Below are positions 10,976 to 23,394 of a DNA stretch of 64,000 bases, in pieces. Each line of letters starts with the position of its first letter. Within the stretch, counting starts at the first letter, position 1. The notes under the pieces are model-generated. The model was not told the origin of the DNA and did no database searches. It saw nothing but the letters and a program-made list of their open reading frames with translations. The stretch is from Thecaphora thlaspeos. Lineage: Eukaryota; Basidiomycota; Ustilaginomycetes; Urocystidales; Glomosporiaceae. The stretch is from positions 186,001 through 250,000 of the forward strand of contig UWYS01000002.1 of assembly GCA_900291925.1 (NCBI GenBank), read 5' to 3'. The position numbers and the translations under genes are program-made.

Positions 10976-11670
10976 GGGAGGTGTGCCTTGTTGCGTGGGT
11001 GAGGCGGAGGCCGTGAAGGGTACTTGCTGCGGGTTCGAAGGCTGGAACTGTGTTTGCGCAGGCTATCCGTTCGTTTGGGTGAAGTGATGAGTGGATGGTG
11101 GATGGAGGATGGTGGTGGAGGGGATGACAAAGGGTGACGGAGGACCAGGCCGGCTGAGCGGCGCTGCCAAGGCCCGGAGTTGCGAGAAGCGAGAGCACCG
11201 CGGCTTGGCGGGCATCCACAGCCGCCTCCGGCTCGGCAAACAGATCGGGCAGGCACGGCAGGGATCAACGCGGGAAAATCGGGAAACAAAATTTTCCAGA
11301 TATCGGGCCCCCTTTTCCGAACTGCCGGGCCTCTGGCTGCCTCGAGCCGATGCGAGCCGATGCGTGCCAGCCGCCCGTTGGCGCGTTCGCCTTGCCCGCC
11401 TGCCCGCCTGCCCGCCTGCCTGGAGGGAAGAGCCTCTCGCTCCCAGCATTCCGCTCACCGTCCACCTCCTCTCCCTCCCTCGACCGTCATCCTCCTTCCT
11501 ACCTTCACCAAATCCAGCCCTTCCATTTCTACCTGCCTTTTCCTTCTCCCCTCAGCGAGAAGAGCCGCAGCGCATCAACAATCACCACAGAGGCCCTCGA
11601 GCGGCAACAGACTCCCCGGGCTCCCCCACTTCTCACCACCCGCCTGGCTCGCTCTTCCCCGTCGCCCGCC
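10976..11670. promoter_or_regulatory. divergent promoter region, WW-protein / Sds3-like genes
   Basis: About 700 nt between two divergent starts. It includes a CCCGCCTG tandem (about 11396-11420) and a long pyrimidine-rich leader from 11460 up to the Sds3-like ATG. Confidence 0.45.
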
Positions 11671-14080
11671 ATGGCATCCTCGCTGGATCGCCAGCAGCCT
11701 CTCCAGCTGGCCGGCGCAAAGCGTCCACCACCCAGCCATCCGGATCGTTACGACTATCCCTCCATGCCACACCACATGGTCCACGACCCCTACCAGAACG
11801 CACCATTAGGTAGGTCGTCCACCACCGCCCTGACATCTCCGTCTCCGCCTCTCTGTCTCCGCCGCCTCGACTGCCTGATCCTCAAGCCCTACAGCTCCAT
11901 GAAAAAGCGCCGCTGATCTCGCATACACGCACTCTCTCCCTTTCTTCTTCTTCTTCGGCCACCACCGGTACTCCAGGCTACCCGCCCCAGCCGATATACA
12001 GCCCGCGAGAGCACGCCAGGCTTGTACACATGCCACCCATGCATCACCGACAGTCATCGCCCCCGCCCCCGCCCCCGCCCTCGGTCCAGCATCGCGCAGA
12101 GCGGTCTTCAGCCATTCAGAGCGCCAGCGGCAGCTCGGGCCCCGGTGGTATGATGCCCATCTCGGGGTCATCCCATCCAGAGCGCCAGCCTCTGTCCGAC
12201 TACCAGCAGCGGGGACCCGCGCCGCCGTCCCAACACTCGCCCTCCTGGCAAAAGCAGCAACTCTACCAGACGTCCGGCCAGCAGCACCAGCAGCTCCCTC
12301 CGCACCTCCAGCAAGGCTCCTATCCACCTCCCGGACCGCCCTCTTCCGCACACCAGCAGCAGCATCGCCGCTCGCCGAACCGCGCCGGGGGCCCGATGCC
12401 GCTGCCTCCTCATGAGTCCTCTCCATCATTCCCTCTAGCAGCCGGTCCGTCGTCCATGCCCGCAGGACCAGGAACGATGCAGGCTCAGCAGGGTCCGCTC
12501 ATCTCCGAGGCCCACGCCAGATCGCTCGCTCCCCCGGCTGCCGCCAGCCGCAAATCCCCCAAACCGGCTGGCACGACCGGCTCCGGCACAGGCAAGGGCT
12601 CGCGAGCCAGCAAGGAGAAAAAGGAGGCCGCCGCCGCTGCTGCTGCTGCTGCCACCTCGTCAGGAAAGGAAGCCAGTAACGCGGCGTCCGGGCCAGCTAC
12701 GTCGGCTGCCAGCACCCCTGCAAGCAAGAGGGCGGCCAACAAGGCCGAGAAGAATGCTGCGGCTGCTGCGGCTGCCGCCGCCGCCAACGCCAACGCCAGT
12801 GCCTCTACCCAGCAGTCTTCCTCGGACTCGACCGCGGCTGCTGCAGGCACCGGCGCCGCTACGGCGAGCAAGAAGGACAAGAAGCGCAAGGAGGTCATCG
12901 AGCGGATCCACCGCATCCACTTTGACAACATTGAGAACCGCGAAGGGTGAGTAGCTGCTGCTGTGCTTGCCCGCCACGAGGGGCGGAATCCATGTGCTTA
13001 GCATTTGAGCTGCCAGGACACCGGATGCTAATATTGTCTCGACTTTTCTGCGTCTGCCGCTGCCGCCGCCCCCACGACAACAGCCTCTACCAAGACGTCT
13101 TCCAGGCCCTTACGTCTTCGTACACCACCCTGCTCTCGTCGCCCTCGCGCCTGCGGCAGTACACGCTCGCGCTGACCCGGCTCACGCTGCAGCGCGACGC
13201 CGCCCTGCGTGAGTCGGCGCTCCTCCACGCCCACCAGCTCGAGTCCGCCAGGCTGGCCTACGAGAACGAGAAGCACAAGGTGGACGAAGAAGCGCGGCTC
13301 GCCAAGAAGGGTGCGAGGGAGAAGTTGCTGGCCGTCGTGGAGCAGACCAAGAAGCGGCTTCAAGAGGAGAAGGAGAGCGGCGACGTCGCCGTCGACGCCT
13401 TCTTTGACAGCGCACAGCGACCTCACACCATGCGGAAGCTGCGCAACAAGGCCACCTCGTCGCGAAGGGGAGGTGCGGGCGCTGCCGACGAGGCTCCTCC
13501 GCGCGCCGCTGCCGGCCCTGCCAGACGCGGAGGCGCCGCCAACGGCTTCGGGAACGGGCTGCAGGAGCTCATCGCGCTCTCCGGCCTCGGCAGGGACGAG
13601 GCGGTGCTTGCCGGCGTCGGCCGCTCCGCTGGGCTGGCCTCGGAGCTCGGGCTCGGTGAACTCGGTCTGGGCCTCCACTTTGGCGGCGGCGGCGACCTCC
13701 TCAGCGGCGCCGGGATAGGCGACAGCAGCTACATTAGCGGCTCGCGCATGCTCGGTGATGGCCTCGTCGGCCTCAGCGCCGGCAACTCGAAGAGCAAGAA
13801 GAAGGGCGGGAGCAAGGCGGCTGCGGCTGCTGCTGCCGCCGCCGCCCGAGAGGCGAGTGCGGCGGGAGGCGGCGGTGACGACGACGATGCGGCTGGAAGG
13901 ATGGCGGCCGCAGCGGCAGCGGCTGCAGCGGCGGCGGCTGCCCTGGCGAGCACGGGTGGTCGACTCAGGTGGGACATTGGGAAGAGCCTCAACCAGCTGA
14001 CGCCGGCAAAGGACTACGAGATCGAGTCGGACCTGATCAATATTCGCAAAACGGCCGGGAAAAGGGCGAGGCGGAAGTAG
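11671..14080 (+). CDS. Sds3-like subunit of the Sin3/Rpd3 histone-deacetylase complex
   Basis: Three exons (11671-11809, 11977-12946, 13084-14080) give 701 residues. The first ~300 are Pro/Gln/Ser- and Ala-rich and disordered. The Sds3 core starts at VIERIHRIHFDNIENREG, crosses the second intron and continues as LYQDVFQALTSSYTTLL, LALTRLTLQRDAAL and a long charged coiled coil ending QTKKRLQEEKESG. Sds3/BRMS1-family proteins use this helix pair to dimerise and hold the Sin3 complex together, so the product should be a nuclear co-repressor subunit. After Gly- and Ala-rich linkers the protein ends with RWDIGKSLNQLTPAKDYEIE and SDLINIRKTAGKRARRK. A copy of this 3' end is present inverted at 48867-48997. 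Family assignment is good; which paralogue (Sds3 or Dep1-type) is not decided. Confidence 0.85.
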
Positions 14081-17000
14081 GCGGATGGAGACGGGCTCAC
14101 ATCGACCTCGCCCTACCTCTTTGTGTTTCGGGGCCGAAGGCCTCCGTGCACCTGATCCAAGGATGGTGCCCGCTGTTTCCAGTTCTCCAACCATTCTTCC
14201 TGCCCACCACCGCGATCTCGACTTCCGATCCTCATTCGTATTCTTGCTGCTGCCTTCCTCACCTCCCCTGCTGCACTCCCGGCGGAGCCTTGTATTCCAA
14301 ACACGTAACCCTATACCCGTCTCGACCCTTGAACTCAACTCTGTCCCGCTTTAACAGGAGATGGTGTCGTACGAAGTCTTGCTCTTGCTCCTGTGAGTTG
14401 GCCTGGAACTTTCGAGAGGTTCTCGACCCATCGACCGGTTTGCGGGGCAGAATCGAGACAATGCCATGCGAGCTCACGTTTTGTTTATTGAAGGGGCAGG
14501 ACGTGGTGCAGCGAAGGAGGGCAACAGGTGGAAGCTATTGTAGCGCGAATGGAGAGCTACGGAGGAGATCATTACTTTACAGTTCTCGAAACGTCTTCAG
14601 GATGAAAGCAAGCACGTCTTACTTGCGTCCCGCTCAGTAGCGAGCGGATAGCGTTGATCCAATGGCCGTGTTGAATGAAAGAGGCTCAGGAGACGATTCC
14701 TGGCCGCGGTCTCCCACGATATCAACGAAGAAAGCAAAATGGCGAAAAGTTCCGATGGGGTGCGTGCGATAAGACGTTGAGCTTGTACACGACTTGGTCG
14801 TTCTATATTGAGAAGAGAGATATCCAGATTATGGACCAGGAACGGTCCGAGTTCATGTCACCAATGCTATCAACCACGTGTCGCGGAGGCGGTAACATGG
14901 GCAAGATATGGTAAGACTCTTATGGGGCGGGGTTTGTGGTCCCCGCAACTTCCGCTTCGTGCACGATTGCTTGGCCGGACGAAACTCGAGAAGGAAGCAG
15001 CGTGTCAAGATACACTACTGTGAAAGCTAAGGTCGAGACTCGGCGGTCCAACCATGTGAGCAGCAAGAAGGAACAGATCCATGGAGCTAATTGGAGCGAT
15101 ACGAGAAAGTGGTGCAGGAGGAGGTAATGGTGAGGGAGGATGGTGCGATATCGCATCTATGTCAATCACACGACAATGGAAGGATCGAGGCGTGATCCCT
15201 TTTTCTAGATTGTGACGGATGTCGACATGCGCTCGAATCGCACGACAGGGATTTAGAGCGAACACGCTCATGCCCTGCTCCACACACACATGTGCCGCCC
15301 CTGCTGTTGCGTGCTTTTCGATGAGTGGGCCTCTTTTCTTTCCAAAGTCAGAGCCGGCTGCCCTGCCTTTGGACGGAGATCTGGACCGACGCCGCTCCGC
15401 CCGCCGTCTGTCGCAAGCACACCAGTCCGCTTTCGAAGCCCAAGTACCATCAGCATCCGCAGCGCGACTCATGGGCGATGGATGTCGACGAGAGCAGAGG
15501 CCGTCTGGTCTGGTCCGGTCCGCTCAAACCAGGTGTGTCTGCGGCCCGGCCGGGACCGAGAAGGTGGAGCCCTTCGGCTTCGCCTGCCGCCTAGCATGCC
15601 GGTGACGGCATCGTGTAGGGACTACTTTCGAAGCTCACGGATGGCCCGGAAGGGAGGGGCCAACTCGGCACGTCCGACAGTCGAGCCGTGGCTGGAGGAA
15701 GACAGAGTGGAGGGCCGGCACTTCGAAGGGTCCAAGTTCAACTCGAAATTCGCCTGGAAGATGGCGTGCTCGCCGTGTTTACATATATTTACAATTATGG
15801 CAGTACAGCGCCCGGCCGCTTTCAGGCGACGGAAGGGATGAGTGGACCCTTGCTTTGCCTGGAGACAAAAGTGTTCAATCTCCTCCTACATAGCCTCTCG
15901 TCTCACTGTGCGGCCGTTGAGCTGGCCGATGCCGGCTTCTCCGCACTTGGTGTCTGATCGCTACCCAGAAGCCGTCGCTCTGTCAGCCTGCTTGCGCTGC
16001 CTTTGCTTTGGATGGAAACGATGCGCAGATGGTCTAAGGGCAGAGGAAGCGTGCGTGGGAGCTGGCACGGTGAGGGCCGCGCGACGGCTGCGCGAGATGG
16101 GTGACACAGGTGGCGCTACAGTGCCGCGAGCGCCGGTGATACCATACCTGCAGCGCTGCTCGCCATCGTCTTCTGCCCCTCGTCGTCATCACCATCGGAT
16201 CTCTTCCGCCGCCCTCGCCCGTAATGGAAGCGCGCCAGCACCCCGCACTGCACCTCCTGCCCCCGCCAGGGCCAGACGGCCTTCCCAGATAGAGCAGCCC
16301 ATCATACCGCTCCGCTGCCTGGCTCTTGATTCTGTGCCGGTCTGGCCCTCGTGGCGTCGAACCTGTGTTTGTCGTCGTCGTCGTTGTCGTCGTCGTCGCT
16401 GCTTGGGCCCAGCCAGCAGAGCTCCCGTGGCCTCTCTTTCAAATAAACTGGCTTCGTCGGCATTGCCGATAGCGGCCCACGGCCGCCGTAAACTTTGGCT
16501 TATTGTACTGCTGTACTGCACAGCAGCAGCAGCAGCAGCAGCAGGCGACTCAGCAACATCCGCCACACTTTCGGGTGACCCGCCGCGGTGCCTCGTCGCT
16601 CGCTGCTCTGTCTCCTCTCCACTCAGACACCGACAGGTAGACTGTGGCCAACTGCACTAAGCCCTCTGACTGCTCGTACGCCAGTCAGCGTCTGCGCCAT
16701 CTCTTCTGGTCAAGATTTCCTGGATCTTGTTAAGCCCCGCCCTCTTCGTCCTGCTCCTCTGGCGTGCTCGTCAGCTCCACCAACCTCCTCGCCCCTCGCC
16801 CCTCGAGGCACACCATAGTCGACATCCTTCCTTGTACAGTACGCTTCGTCTCCTCACTCGCCAAGCACAGACCGACGCTTGCGTGGCACCTGCCCAACTG
16901 TACAGGCAGCAGTTCCTGCCAGTCCTCAGCCAGAGGCACCGCCCCTCGTCTCTCAGATACATATACGTCGCTTGCCTTGTCGCCCTCATAGCCATCTTCC

Positions 17001-17215
17001 TCCTGGCCGTCATCATCCTCATCCCACGACTTCCCTTCCATCGGCATTCCTTGCTTCCGGTCTCGTCGCCTTGGTCTCCGTGCGCCATCCCAGCTCTCGC
17101 CGTTGGCCCCCTCTGGCCACTGCGAGCAGCCCCGATCCTCTCATCCCCTCGACCTTCCCGCCGCCGCTGCCCCTCGATCCTCACTGTGCGCAGGGGACAA
17201 GGTGCGTCGCCCAGC
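14081..17215. other. 3.1-kb gap without recognised gene; right part is SulP leader
   Basis: Both strands were read. Short open frames overlap one another and show no family motif. A CAG/GTC trinucleotide run lies near 16370-16400 (GTCGTC) and 16520-16545 (CAG). The last ~600 nt before the sulfate permease ATG are CT-rich and probably its promoter and 5' UTR. Confidence 0.4.
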
Positions 17216-19884
17216 ATGCCCCCTCAGGTCACCGACCAGAGCTTGTCCGGCCTCAAGGCCAAGTCTTCCAAGGTCTTTCGGAAGCTCGTCAGCTACGATG
17301 ACCAGGAGTTTGCCCGCCTCGGCGTCCCCGTCGTTAGCTCTTTCGACTACTTCAGCGACATGTTCCGCGGGCCCGGAAACACTGTGAGTCATCGAAGCCT
17401 CGGCCCGCCGCGCGATGCTATACTGCCTGGGCATTGGCACGATCGACTGACTCGCTGCTCTGCTGCTCTTCGCCCGTCTCGTTTGCTTTTCCTCGCTTCT
17501 CACAGGTCGCGGACTATTTCGACTCGCTCTTCCCCATCCGACACTGGCTGCCGTCGTACAACGTCCAATGGCTGCTCGGCGACCTGATTGCCGGCCTCAC
17601 CGTCGCCCTCGTCCTCGTCCCACAGTCGATGTCGTACGCCATCCTGGCCGGGCTGAAGCCCGAGTTCGGTCTGTACTCTTCGTTCGTCGGCGTCATGATC
17701 TATGCCATCTTCGCCACGTCCAAGGACGTCACCATCGGACCGGTCGCTGTCATGTCGCTGCAGACGTTCAACGTCATCAACAGCGTCATGAACAAGACCG
17801 ACGCTTGGACCCCCGAGCAGATCGCGTCGGCCCTGGCCTTCATCTGCGGCGTCATCTGCCTCGGCATCGGCATCATCCGCATCGGCTGGATCATCGAGTT
17901 TATCCCGACCCCCGCCGTGGCGGGCTTCATGACGGGCTCGGCCATCAGCATCGCGACCGGACAGGTCCCCAAGCTGCTCGGCCTCTCGACCGTCAAGACC
18001 AACGGCATTGCGACCTACAAGATCATCATCGACACGCTCAAGGCGCTACCCGACACCAACCTCAACGCGGCCTTCGGCCTGCCTGCGCTCTTCTTCCTTT
18101 ACGTCTCGAGGTCGTTCTTCAAGTGGCTGCCGCAGCGCTACCCGCGCCTCGGCAAGACAGCCTTCTTCCTCTCGGTGCTCCGCAACGCGTTCGTCATCAT
18201 CGTCTTCACGATCGCGAGCCGGATCTGGGTCGGCTCGTACAGCGACAAGAAGAAGTATCCGATCAGCATCCTCAAGGACGTCCCGTGCGGCTTCAAGCAC
18301 ATTGGCCAACCGGTCCTCGACGCACAGCTCTTCTCCGACATGGCCGGTCAGCTTCCCGTCTCGGTCATTGTCCTGCTGCTCGAGCACATCGCCATCGCCA
18401 AGTCGTTCGGCCGTCTGAACAACTACAAGATCAACCCCAACCAGGAGCTGATCGCCATCGGCGTCACCAACCTCGTCGGCCCTTGCTTCGGCGGCTACGC
18501 TGCCACGGGCTCCTTCTCGCGCACAGCTATCAAGTCCAAGTCGGGCGTCCGCACCCCGCTGGCGGGCTGGTTCACCGGCATTCTCGTTCTGATCGCCCTC
18601 TATGCGCTGACCGGGACCTTCTACTGGATCCCAAACGCCGTCCTCTCGGCCGTCATCATCCACGCTGTTGGCGACCTCATCTCGCCGCTCTCGGTCACCT
18701 ACAAGTTCTGGCTCATCAGCCCGCTCGAGATGATCATCTTCCTGGCCGCCGTCTTTGTCACCGTCTTTTCGAGCATCGAGAACGGCGTCTACACCTCGGT
18801 CGGCGCCTCGCTGGCCCTGCTGCTCATCCGCATCGCCCGGCCGCGCGGACGCTGGCTCGGCGTGGTTCGCGTCCACCACGGCACCACCTCGCCCGACCAA
18901 TCGTCTGTCACCCTGTCGCACCGCGACGTCTTCGTCCCGCTCGACGACAAGGACGGCCTGCGCGACCCCTCGATCCGCGTCGAGGCCCCGCCGCCCGGCG
19001 TTCTGATCTACCGCTTCGAGGAGGCCTTCACCTACCCGAACGCGTCGCACCTCGCCGACTTGCTGATCGAGAAGGCCAAGGCCGAGACACGGCCGGGCAG
19101 GCCGCTCGACTACGCCAAGCCTGGCGACCGACCCTGGAACGACCCCGGCCCGATGAACCCGGTCTTTGGCAAGATCGCCGAGATTGTGCGCCGCCGACGC
19201 GACGGCAAAGAGGCTGAGGACGGCGTTGACCTCGCCGACCCTAGGCCGCTGCTCAAGGCGTTCATCTTTGACTTCTCGTCCGTCAGCAATGTCGACACCA
19301 CCTCCGTTCAAACACTCGTCGACGTCCGCGCGGCCGTCGAAAGGTGGGCCGATGCCAAGGTCGAGTTCCACTTTGCCAATATCCTCTCGCCCTGGATCCG
19401 ACGCGGTCTACTGGCCGGCGGCTTTGGGACGGGCCTGGCATCGCGGCACATCACCGAGGTTGCCCCCGTCGTTTCGCAGCGTGAAGGTGTCACGCTGCCA
19501 CCCAAGGAGCAGCGCGAGCGCGAGCAGGCCGAGCGGGACCGACGCGCCAAGGCGATTCAGCGCGCCCTATCAGGCAAGAACGTCGACGAGCCCGGCTATC
19601 CGGCGTCGGCCGCCATTGGCCGCGACGTCAAGTCGCCTTACGTCCTCGAGAATTCCGAGATCGAGGCTGAGGGGTCTTCTGCGCCGTCGCGCGACAGCAT
19701 CGAGAAGAGCCTTGAAGAAGGCCGCACTGGCGACGCTGAGGATATCAACGAACGGGTCGAAGCGAACGACAGCCAGATTTCGATCCCCATCATCTGGGGC
19801 AACGACCTGACGCCTTTCTTCCACCTCGACCTCAGCGCCGCCCTTGCGGCCGCTAGCGTCGGCCTCGAGCCGGCACGACAGTGA
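17216..19884 (+). CDS. SulP-family sulfate permease with STAS domain
   Basis: Two exons (17216-17383 and 17506-19884) encode 848 residues. Exon 1 holds a hydrophilic N-terminus; exon 2 opens at VADYFDSLFPIRHWLPSYNV. The SulP core follows with the signature PQSMSYAILAGLKPEFGLYS, then about ten to twelve hydrophobic helices (for example AVAGFMTGSAISIATGQ, and GYAATGSFSRTAIKSKSGVR). A STAS domain occupies about residues 540-690, with DFSSVSNVDTTSVQTLVDVR typical of the fold. It resembles yeast Sul1/Sul2 in order and length. Expected role: proton-coupled sulfate uptake at the plasma membrane. A diverged duplicate of its last codons and 3' UTR lies at 48992-49085. The exact substrate (sulfate, or another anion) is inferred from the family. 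Confidence 0.92.
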
Positions 19885-20545
19885 TAAACTTGATCGAAGA
19901 ACCTAGGGTATACCCGAGATTTCCTTTCCCTCCCTCTCCTCCCCCCCTTTCCCTTGCCATTTATCGCCGCCGCCATCAACAAGAAAAGATTTTTAAAAAG
20001 CGAGCTCGTAGAGCAACTTCCCAAGACGGCGTGGTTTCCCTCCGCATCCTTGCCTTTGTACGATCGGACGATCGTTGCTTTAGACGACATGACCATAGCG
20101 CACCGCACTGCACCGCACACACGATTAGCACACACGATTGCCCTGCCTTTGCCACCTTTGTACGACAACGAACGAGTTTCTGATATCTTTGATGAATTGC
20201 ATTCTAAGCATGTATTGCTTCCCGCTTTGTCATGATCGCTGACTTGACATCTGGATGAGGTCTCTCTGGGTCTCGCGTCCTGCTCGACCGGGTCTGGCAG
20301 TGGCGCGCGTGCCTAGCGTCAAGCGGCGAGCGGCCAAGGTGCCGAGGGGGAGGTGGTTGAGGAGAGGCTCGTCGCGCGGTTCCGAGATTTTGGCGCGAAA
20401 TTTCGATCACGCTGATTGGCCCGTCCGTTGCCGGGCTTAGTCAGCCATGACTTGGAAGGCTTCGAGGTCGACATGATCATCCACCACGCTTCCCCATACC
20501 ATTCTCCCTCTCGCATCCGACCCATCCGGACTCCATCACACCGCC
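19885..20545. other. intergenic region between SulP and NDUFA5 genes
   Basis: Contains the SulP 3' UTR, part of which (up to about 19935) is duplicated near 49.0 kb, and the upstream region of the complex I gene. No gene seen. Confidence 0.4.
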
Positions 20546-21263
20546 ATGTTCGCCACTCGCCTCCTCCGTCTCTCTGCCAGCCGCACCTTGCGTGCGGCCT
20601 CTACGCCCTCTGCGGTTTCGACTCTCTCTCCTCGTCTCAAGAAAAGTACCAACGTTACAGGAGTGGACGTCCACCCCTCCCCCCTGACCGCTCTGGCCGA
20701 GACGTACAGCAAGACTCTCTCGCTTCTCTCTACACTTCCGGAAAGCTCTGTGTACAGAAAGAGCGCTACGGCTCTCACACAACACCACCTCGACGTCGTC
20801 ATTAAGTCGCTGCGGGCGCAAAAGGGAAACGAGAATGACGCAGAGAAGATCGAGGAGATCATCAGGCAGACGGAAGAGACGCTCGAATGGCCTTACGTCG
20901 AGGACGGTCTGAGGCAGGCCAAGACGGAACTTAAGCTTGTTGCTAATATGCTGAAATGGAAGGCGTAAGTACCGAGAATGCCCATCCCCCTCCCCTCTGT
21001 TTGACTCCTCATCTGCAAGCCCTCATGTCATATCATAGGACCACGTTAGATACACTCCACGACGATGACGTTGATGTAAGCTGTAGCGCGAAGAACATGC
21101 TGACATCCTTGCCTCCCTCTCTCGCTATCTGTCACCGCCTCTGCGAGACAGCTGGGAGCCGTTGGAGCACCCCCCGCCACCCGCTCAGTGGCACTACTTC
21201 AGCATGGCCGAGGAGGCCGGCGAGGGCGGTGAGAACCAGAACGTCGAGGGCGGAAAGCGATAA
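20546..21263 (+). CDS. NADH:ubiquinone oxidoreductase (complex I) subunit NDUFA5/B13
   Basis: Two exons (20546-20964, 21152-21263) encode 176 residues. The N-terminal ~25 residues (MFATRLLRLSASRTLRAAST) look like a mitochondrial presequence: Arg- and Ser-rich without acids. The family core follows: STNVTGVDVHPSPLTALAET, then TLPESSVYRKSATALTQHHL, the acidic helix IEEIIRQTEETL, and after the 187-nt intron WEPLEHPPPPAQWHYF, the conserved ending. This accessory subunit lies in the matrix arm of complex I. Its presence indicates that the organism keeps respiratory complex I, unlike budding yeast. It converges on the RWDD2-type gene, with 317 nt between the stops. Confidence 0.92.
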
Positions 21264-21580
21264 AGCTCTCCGTCTCTTCTTGCATCTCTTGTCGACTCTA
21301 CAGATCGCACTCACCTCGCATCGGGAGGATGTGCGCGCACGTTGTGTCATGACTGCGAAAGCAGGTCGGTTCTTCGAAATACACACACCAGGCACATAGA
21401 ATCTAATGGTATCGCATGCGCCGACCTGAAGTCCCCGCCGGCTTGCATTTGGGCTGTCGATCGACTGTGTACACGGCGTATCGCGCGAGGTAGCAGCAAA
21501 GAGAGCGAGGAAAGCGCCTGTCATGCCCACCTCGCATTGACACCAACGAATCCCCCCGGGGTATCTTGATAAGGCAGCCT

Positions 21581-22873
21581 CTACGCGCCGCCCCAATCTG
21601 CGCCCAAGACCTTCTCCATCCTCCCCTCCAAGCCCTTGGCATCTAACCACTGCTGTACGCTCCTGAGGTCGCTCTTGTTTCGCTTCCCACCGTACGCGAC
21701 GACGCCTTTACCGCCGACCTCTTCCCTCTCTGTCATCTCCTCGAACGTCTCAAAGGCCGGCGAGACGTCTTCCTCTCTGAACTTTTCGCTGACCTTTTTG
21801 TGTCCTGACGGTATGTCGGCCCAAGATTGAGACTTAATGCGAGACCAGTACGTGTCGAGCGAGACGGTAGCGTCTCGAAGCTGTTTCGCTGTGGCGGGGG
21901 ACGAAGGCGTGGAGGCGAGGGGATGTTCGAGAACGATGAGACCCGGTTTTCCCGCTAGCACGAAACCGGTAAGCGGAGGCGTGTGCGAGAGGGCATAAGT
22001 GACGATGTCGTTGCGTTTCTCCTTGGACGAGAGCGAGGGGAGGTAAGACCACGTTCGAAGGACTCGAAGCGACTCTGTCGGTGCGGCTGCTGCGGCTCCC
22101 TGTTGGTTCGACGTTGCTGATGGTAGAAATGACGTCGAAGTGGACCCGCCCCCGTTTCCGGTACCGTCGTCGCCCATGGGAGGATGTAGCTCCAGTCCTT
22201 CCAAGACGACCTGACTGATCCGTTCCACGAGGTCCATCACGAATCCTACCACATCACCTTCCCCACCCTCCTCCACCTCCGTCCTCTTCGCCGCCTCTAC
22301 AGCCTTGACAGCTTCGCAGACACGATCAAATAGATCGCGTCTCAACCAATCAGGACTTCGAAGCGTCGCTTTGGGTTGATCGTACCCGTCCTTGGCCGCC
22401 GAGTCGGAGGGACGTCGAACTATAAACTCCAGATCCAGCTTGACTTTACGGCGTTGCCAGCCGGTTGCTGGGTTCTCTGCGCCATTCTCCGGGTGGATGA
22501 GGAGAGAGAGGTGGATAGAAGAGGGGAGACGATCTTTGAGATGTTGAGCCGAGGGCGAACCGAGGTCTTGGAGGGGTAGGTTGAGGTATTCCCCCATCTA
22601 TGGTCGCCCAGACGAAAAGACAAAGACAAATTATCGCCAGTTGGACAAAAGACCGGTGACAGAGGAAGAAGCGACAGAGCGAGAAGTACTCACCAGGTGA
22701 ACAGCATCGGCGTCTCTTGAAGAGACTTCTAACTCGTCGGTTCCCTGCCACATGGCCGTGATGAGCTCCAGTGCAGCGAGGTGCGAGAAGAGTGTCTCGG
22801 GTGATAGAACTGTACCCGAACCTCCTTCCGCACTGCTGTTCCCGCTTAAAGAGTCGAAGTCGAGGGTCATCAT
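21581..22873 (-). CDS. RWD domain protein with C-terminal DUF1115 (RWDD2 type)
   Basis: Two exons (22873-22694, 22597-21581) encode 398 residues. The N-terminal part (LFSHLAALELITAMWQGTDE, then the join HL/MGEYLNLPLQDLG) is a diverged RWD domain, a fold that binds partner proteins and ubiquitin-conjugating enzymes. The C-terminal half carries the DUF1115 signature RTWSYLPSLSSKEKRNDIV, PLTGFVLAGKPGLIVLEHP and, further on, TYWSRIKSQSWADIP, matching RWDD2A/RWDD2B of animals and fungi. The cellular role of this family is not settled. I chose the first of two adjacent ATGs (22873); the frame is open further upstream to 23038, but the conserved part begins soon after 22873. Confidence 0.85.
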
Positions 22874-23394
22874 GCTGTGATGTGTGAACGTGGTGAGGAA
22901 GATGCGTTCAAAGGGGAGGGTACAGGAAGAGTAGGTGGACGGGTGGGAGGCAGAAGCGAGCTGGCCCTGGTTTCTTCTCGGCCCCGGGCCACCCCGACGA
23001 GCCGCCGCTTGACTCGACTCCACTTTTTGGCGATGCATTTACCGGGACTCGGGCAGCAGGGAACCAAGATCCTTCCCACCTCCCCACCTCCTCAGCCGAC
23101 ACCACGCGTGCCTTGAGCGTTTGATTTTCTTCTATCTCGTTGCAAGGGTCACACCGAGCATGCCAAGGAAGAAGAGAACAGAAGAGACACACAAGCGAGC
23201 GCGGACATTGCTGATCGTGGAGTAGTGGGTGTTCCATGAATGTCGGGTCGGGTCGGGTCGAGGTGATGTGGTCTAGCTAGTTACTTGTTCCCTGTCTCTC
23301 CCTCACTCTTCGCCTGCTGCTGCTCCTGCTGCTGCTCCTGTCGCTGCTGCTTCGGCGGCTGCTGCTTCTTCTTCTGACTCTTCGCTCCCTTTTC
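22874..23394. other. intergenic region between RWDD2-type and Rcf2 genes
   Basis: About 520 nt containing the promoter of the RWDD2-type gene and the 3' UTR of Rcf2. A CTG/CTC-rich repeat stretch (CTGCTGCTCCTG units) lies at about 23315-23375. No gene recognised. Confidence 0.4.

Noticed and set aside
11020..11050. GGGTTCGAA resembling a tRNA B box
   Set aside because: The flanks cannot form a T-stem and there is no upstream D-arm.
17568..19217. Second plus-strand frame of 549 codons overlapping the sulfate permease
   Set aside because: Arg/His/Pro-rich +1-frame shadow without domain similarity.
18046..19371. Minus-strand frame of 441 codons inside the sulfate permease gene
   Set aside because: Shadow of a strongly codon-biased plus-strand gene; charged, motif-free translation.
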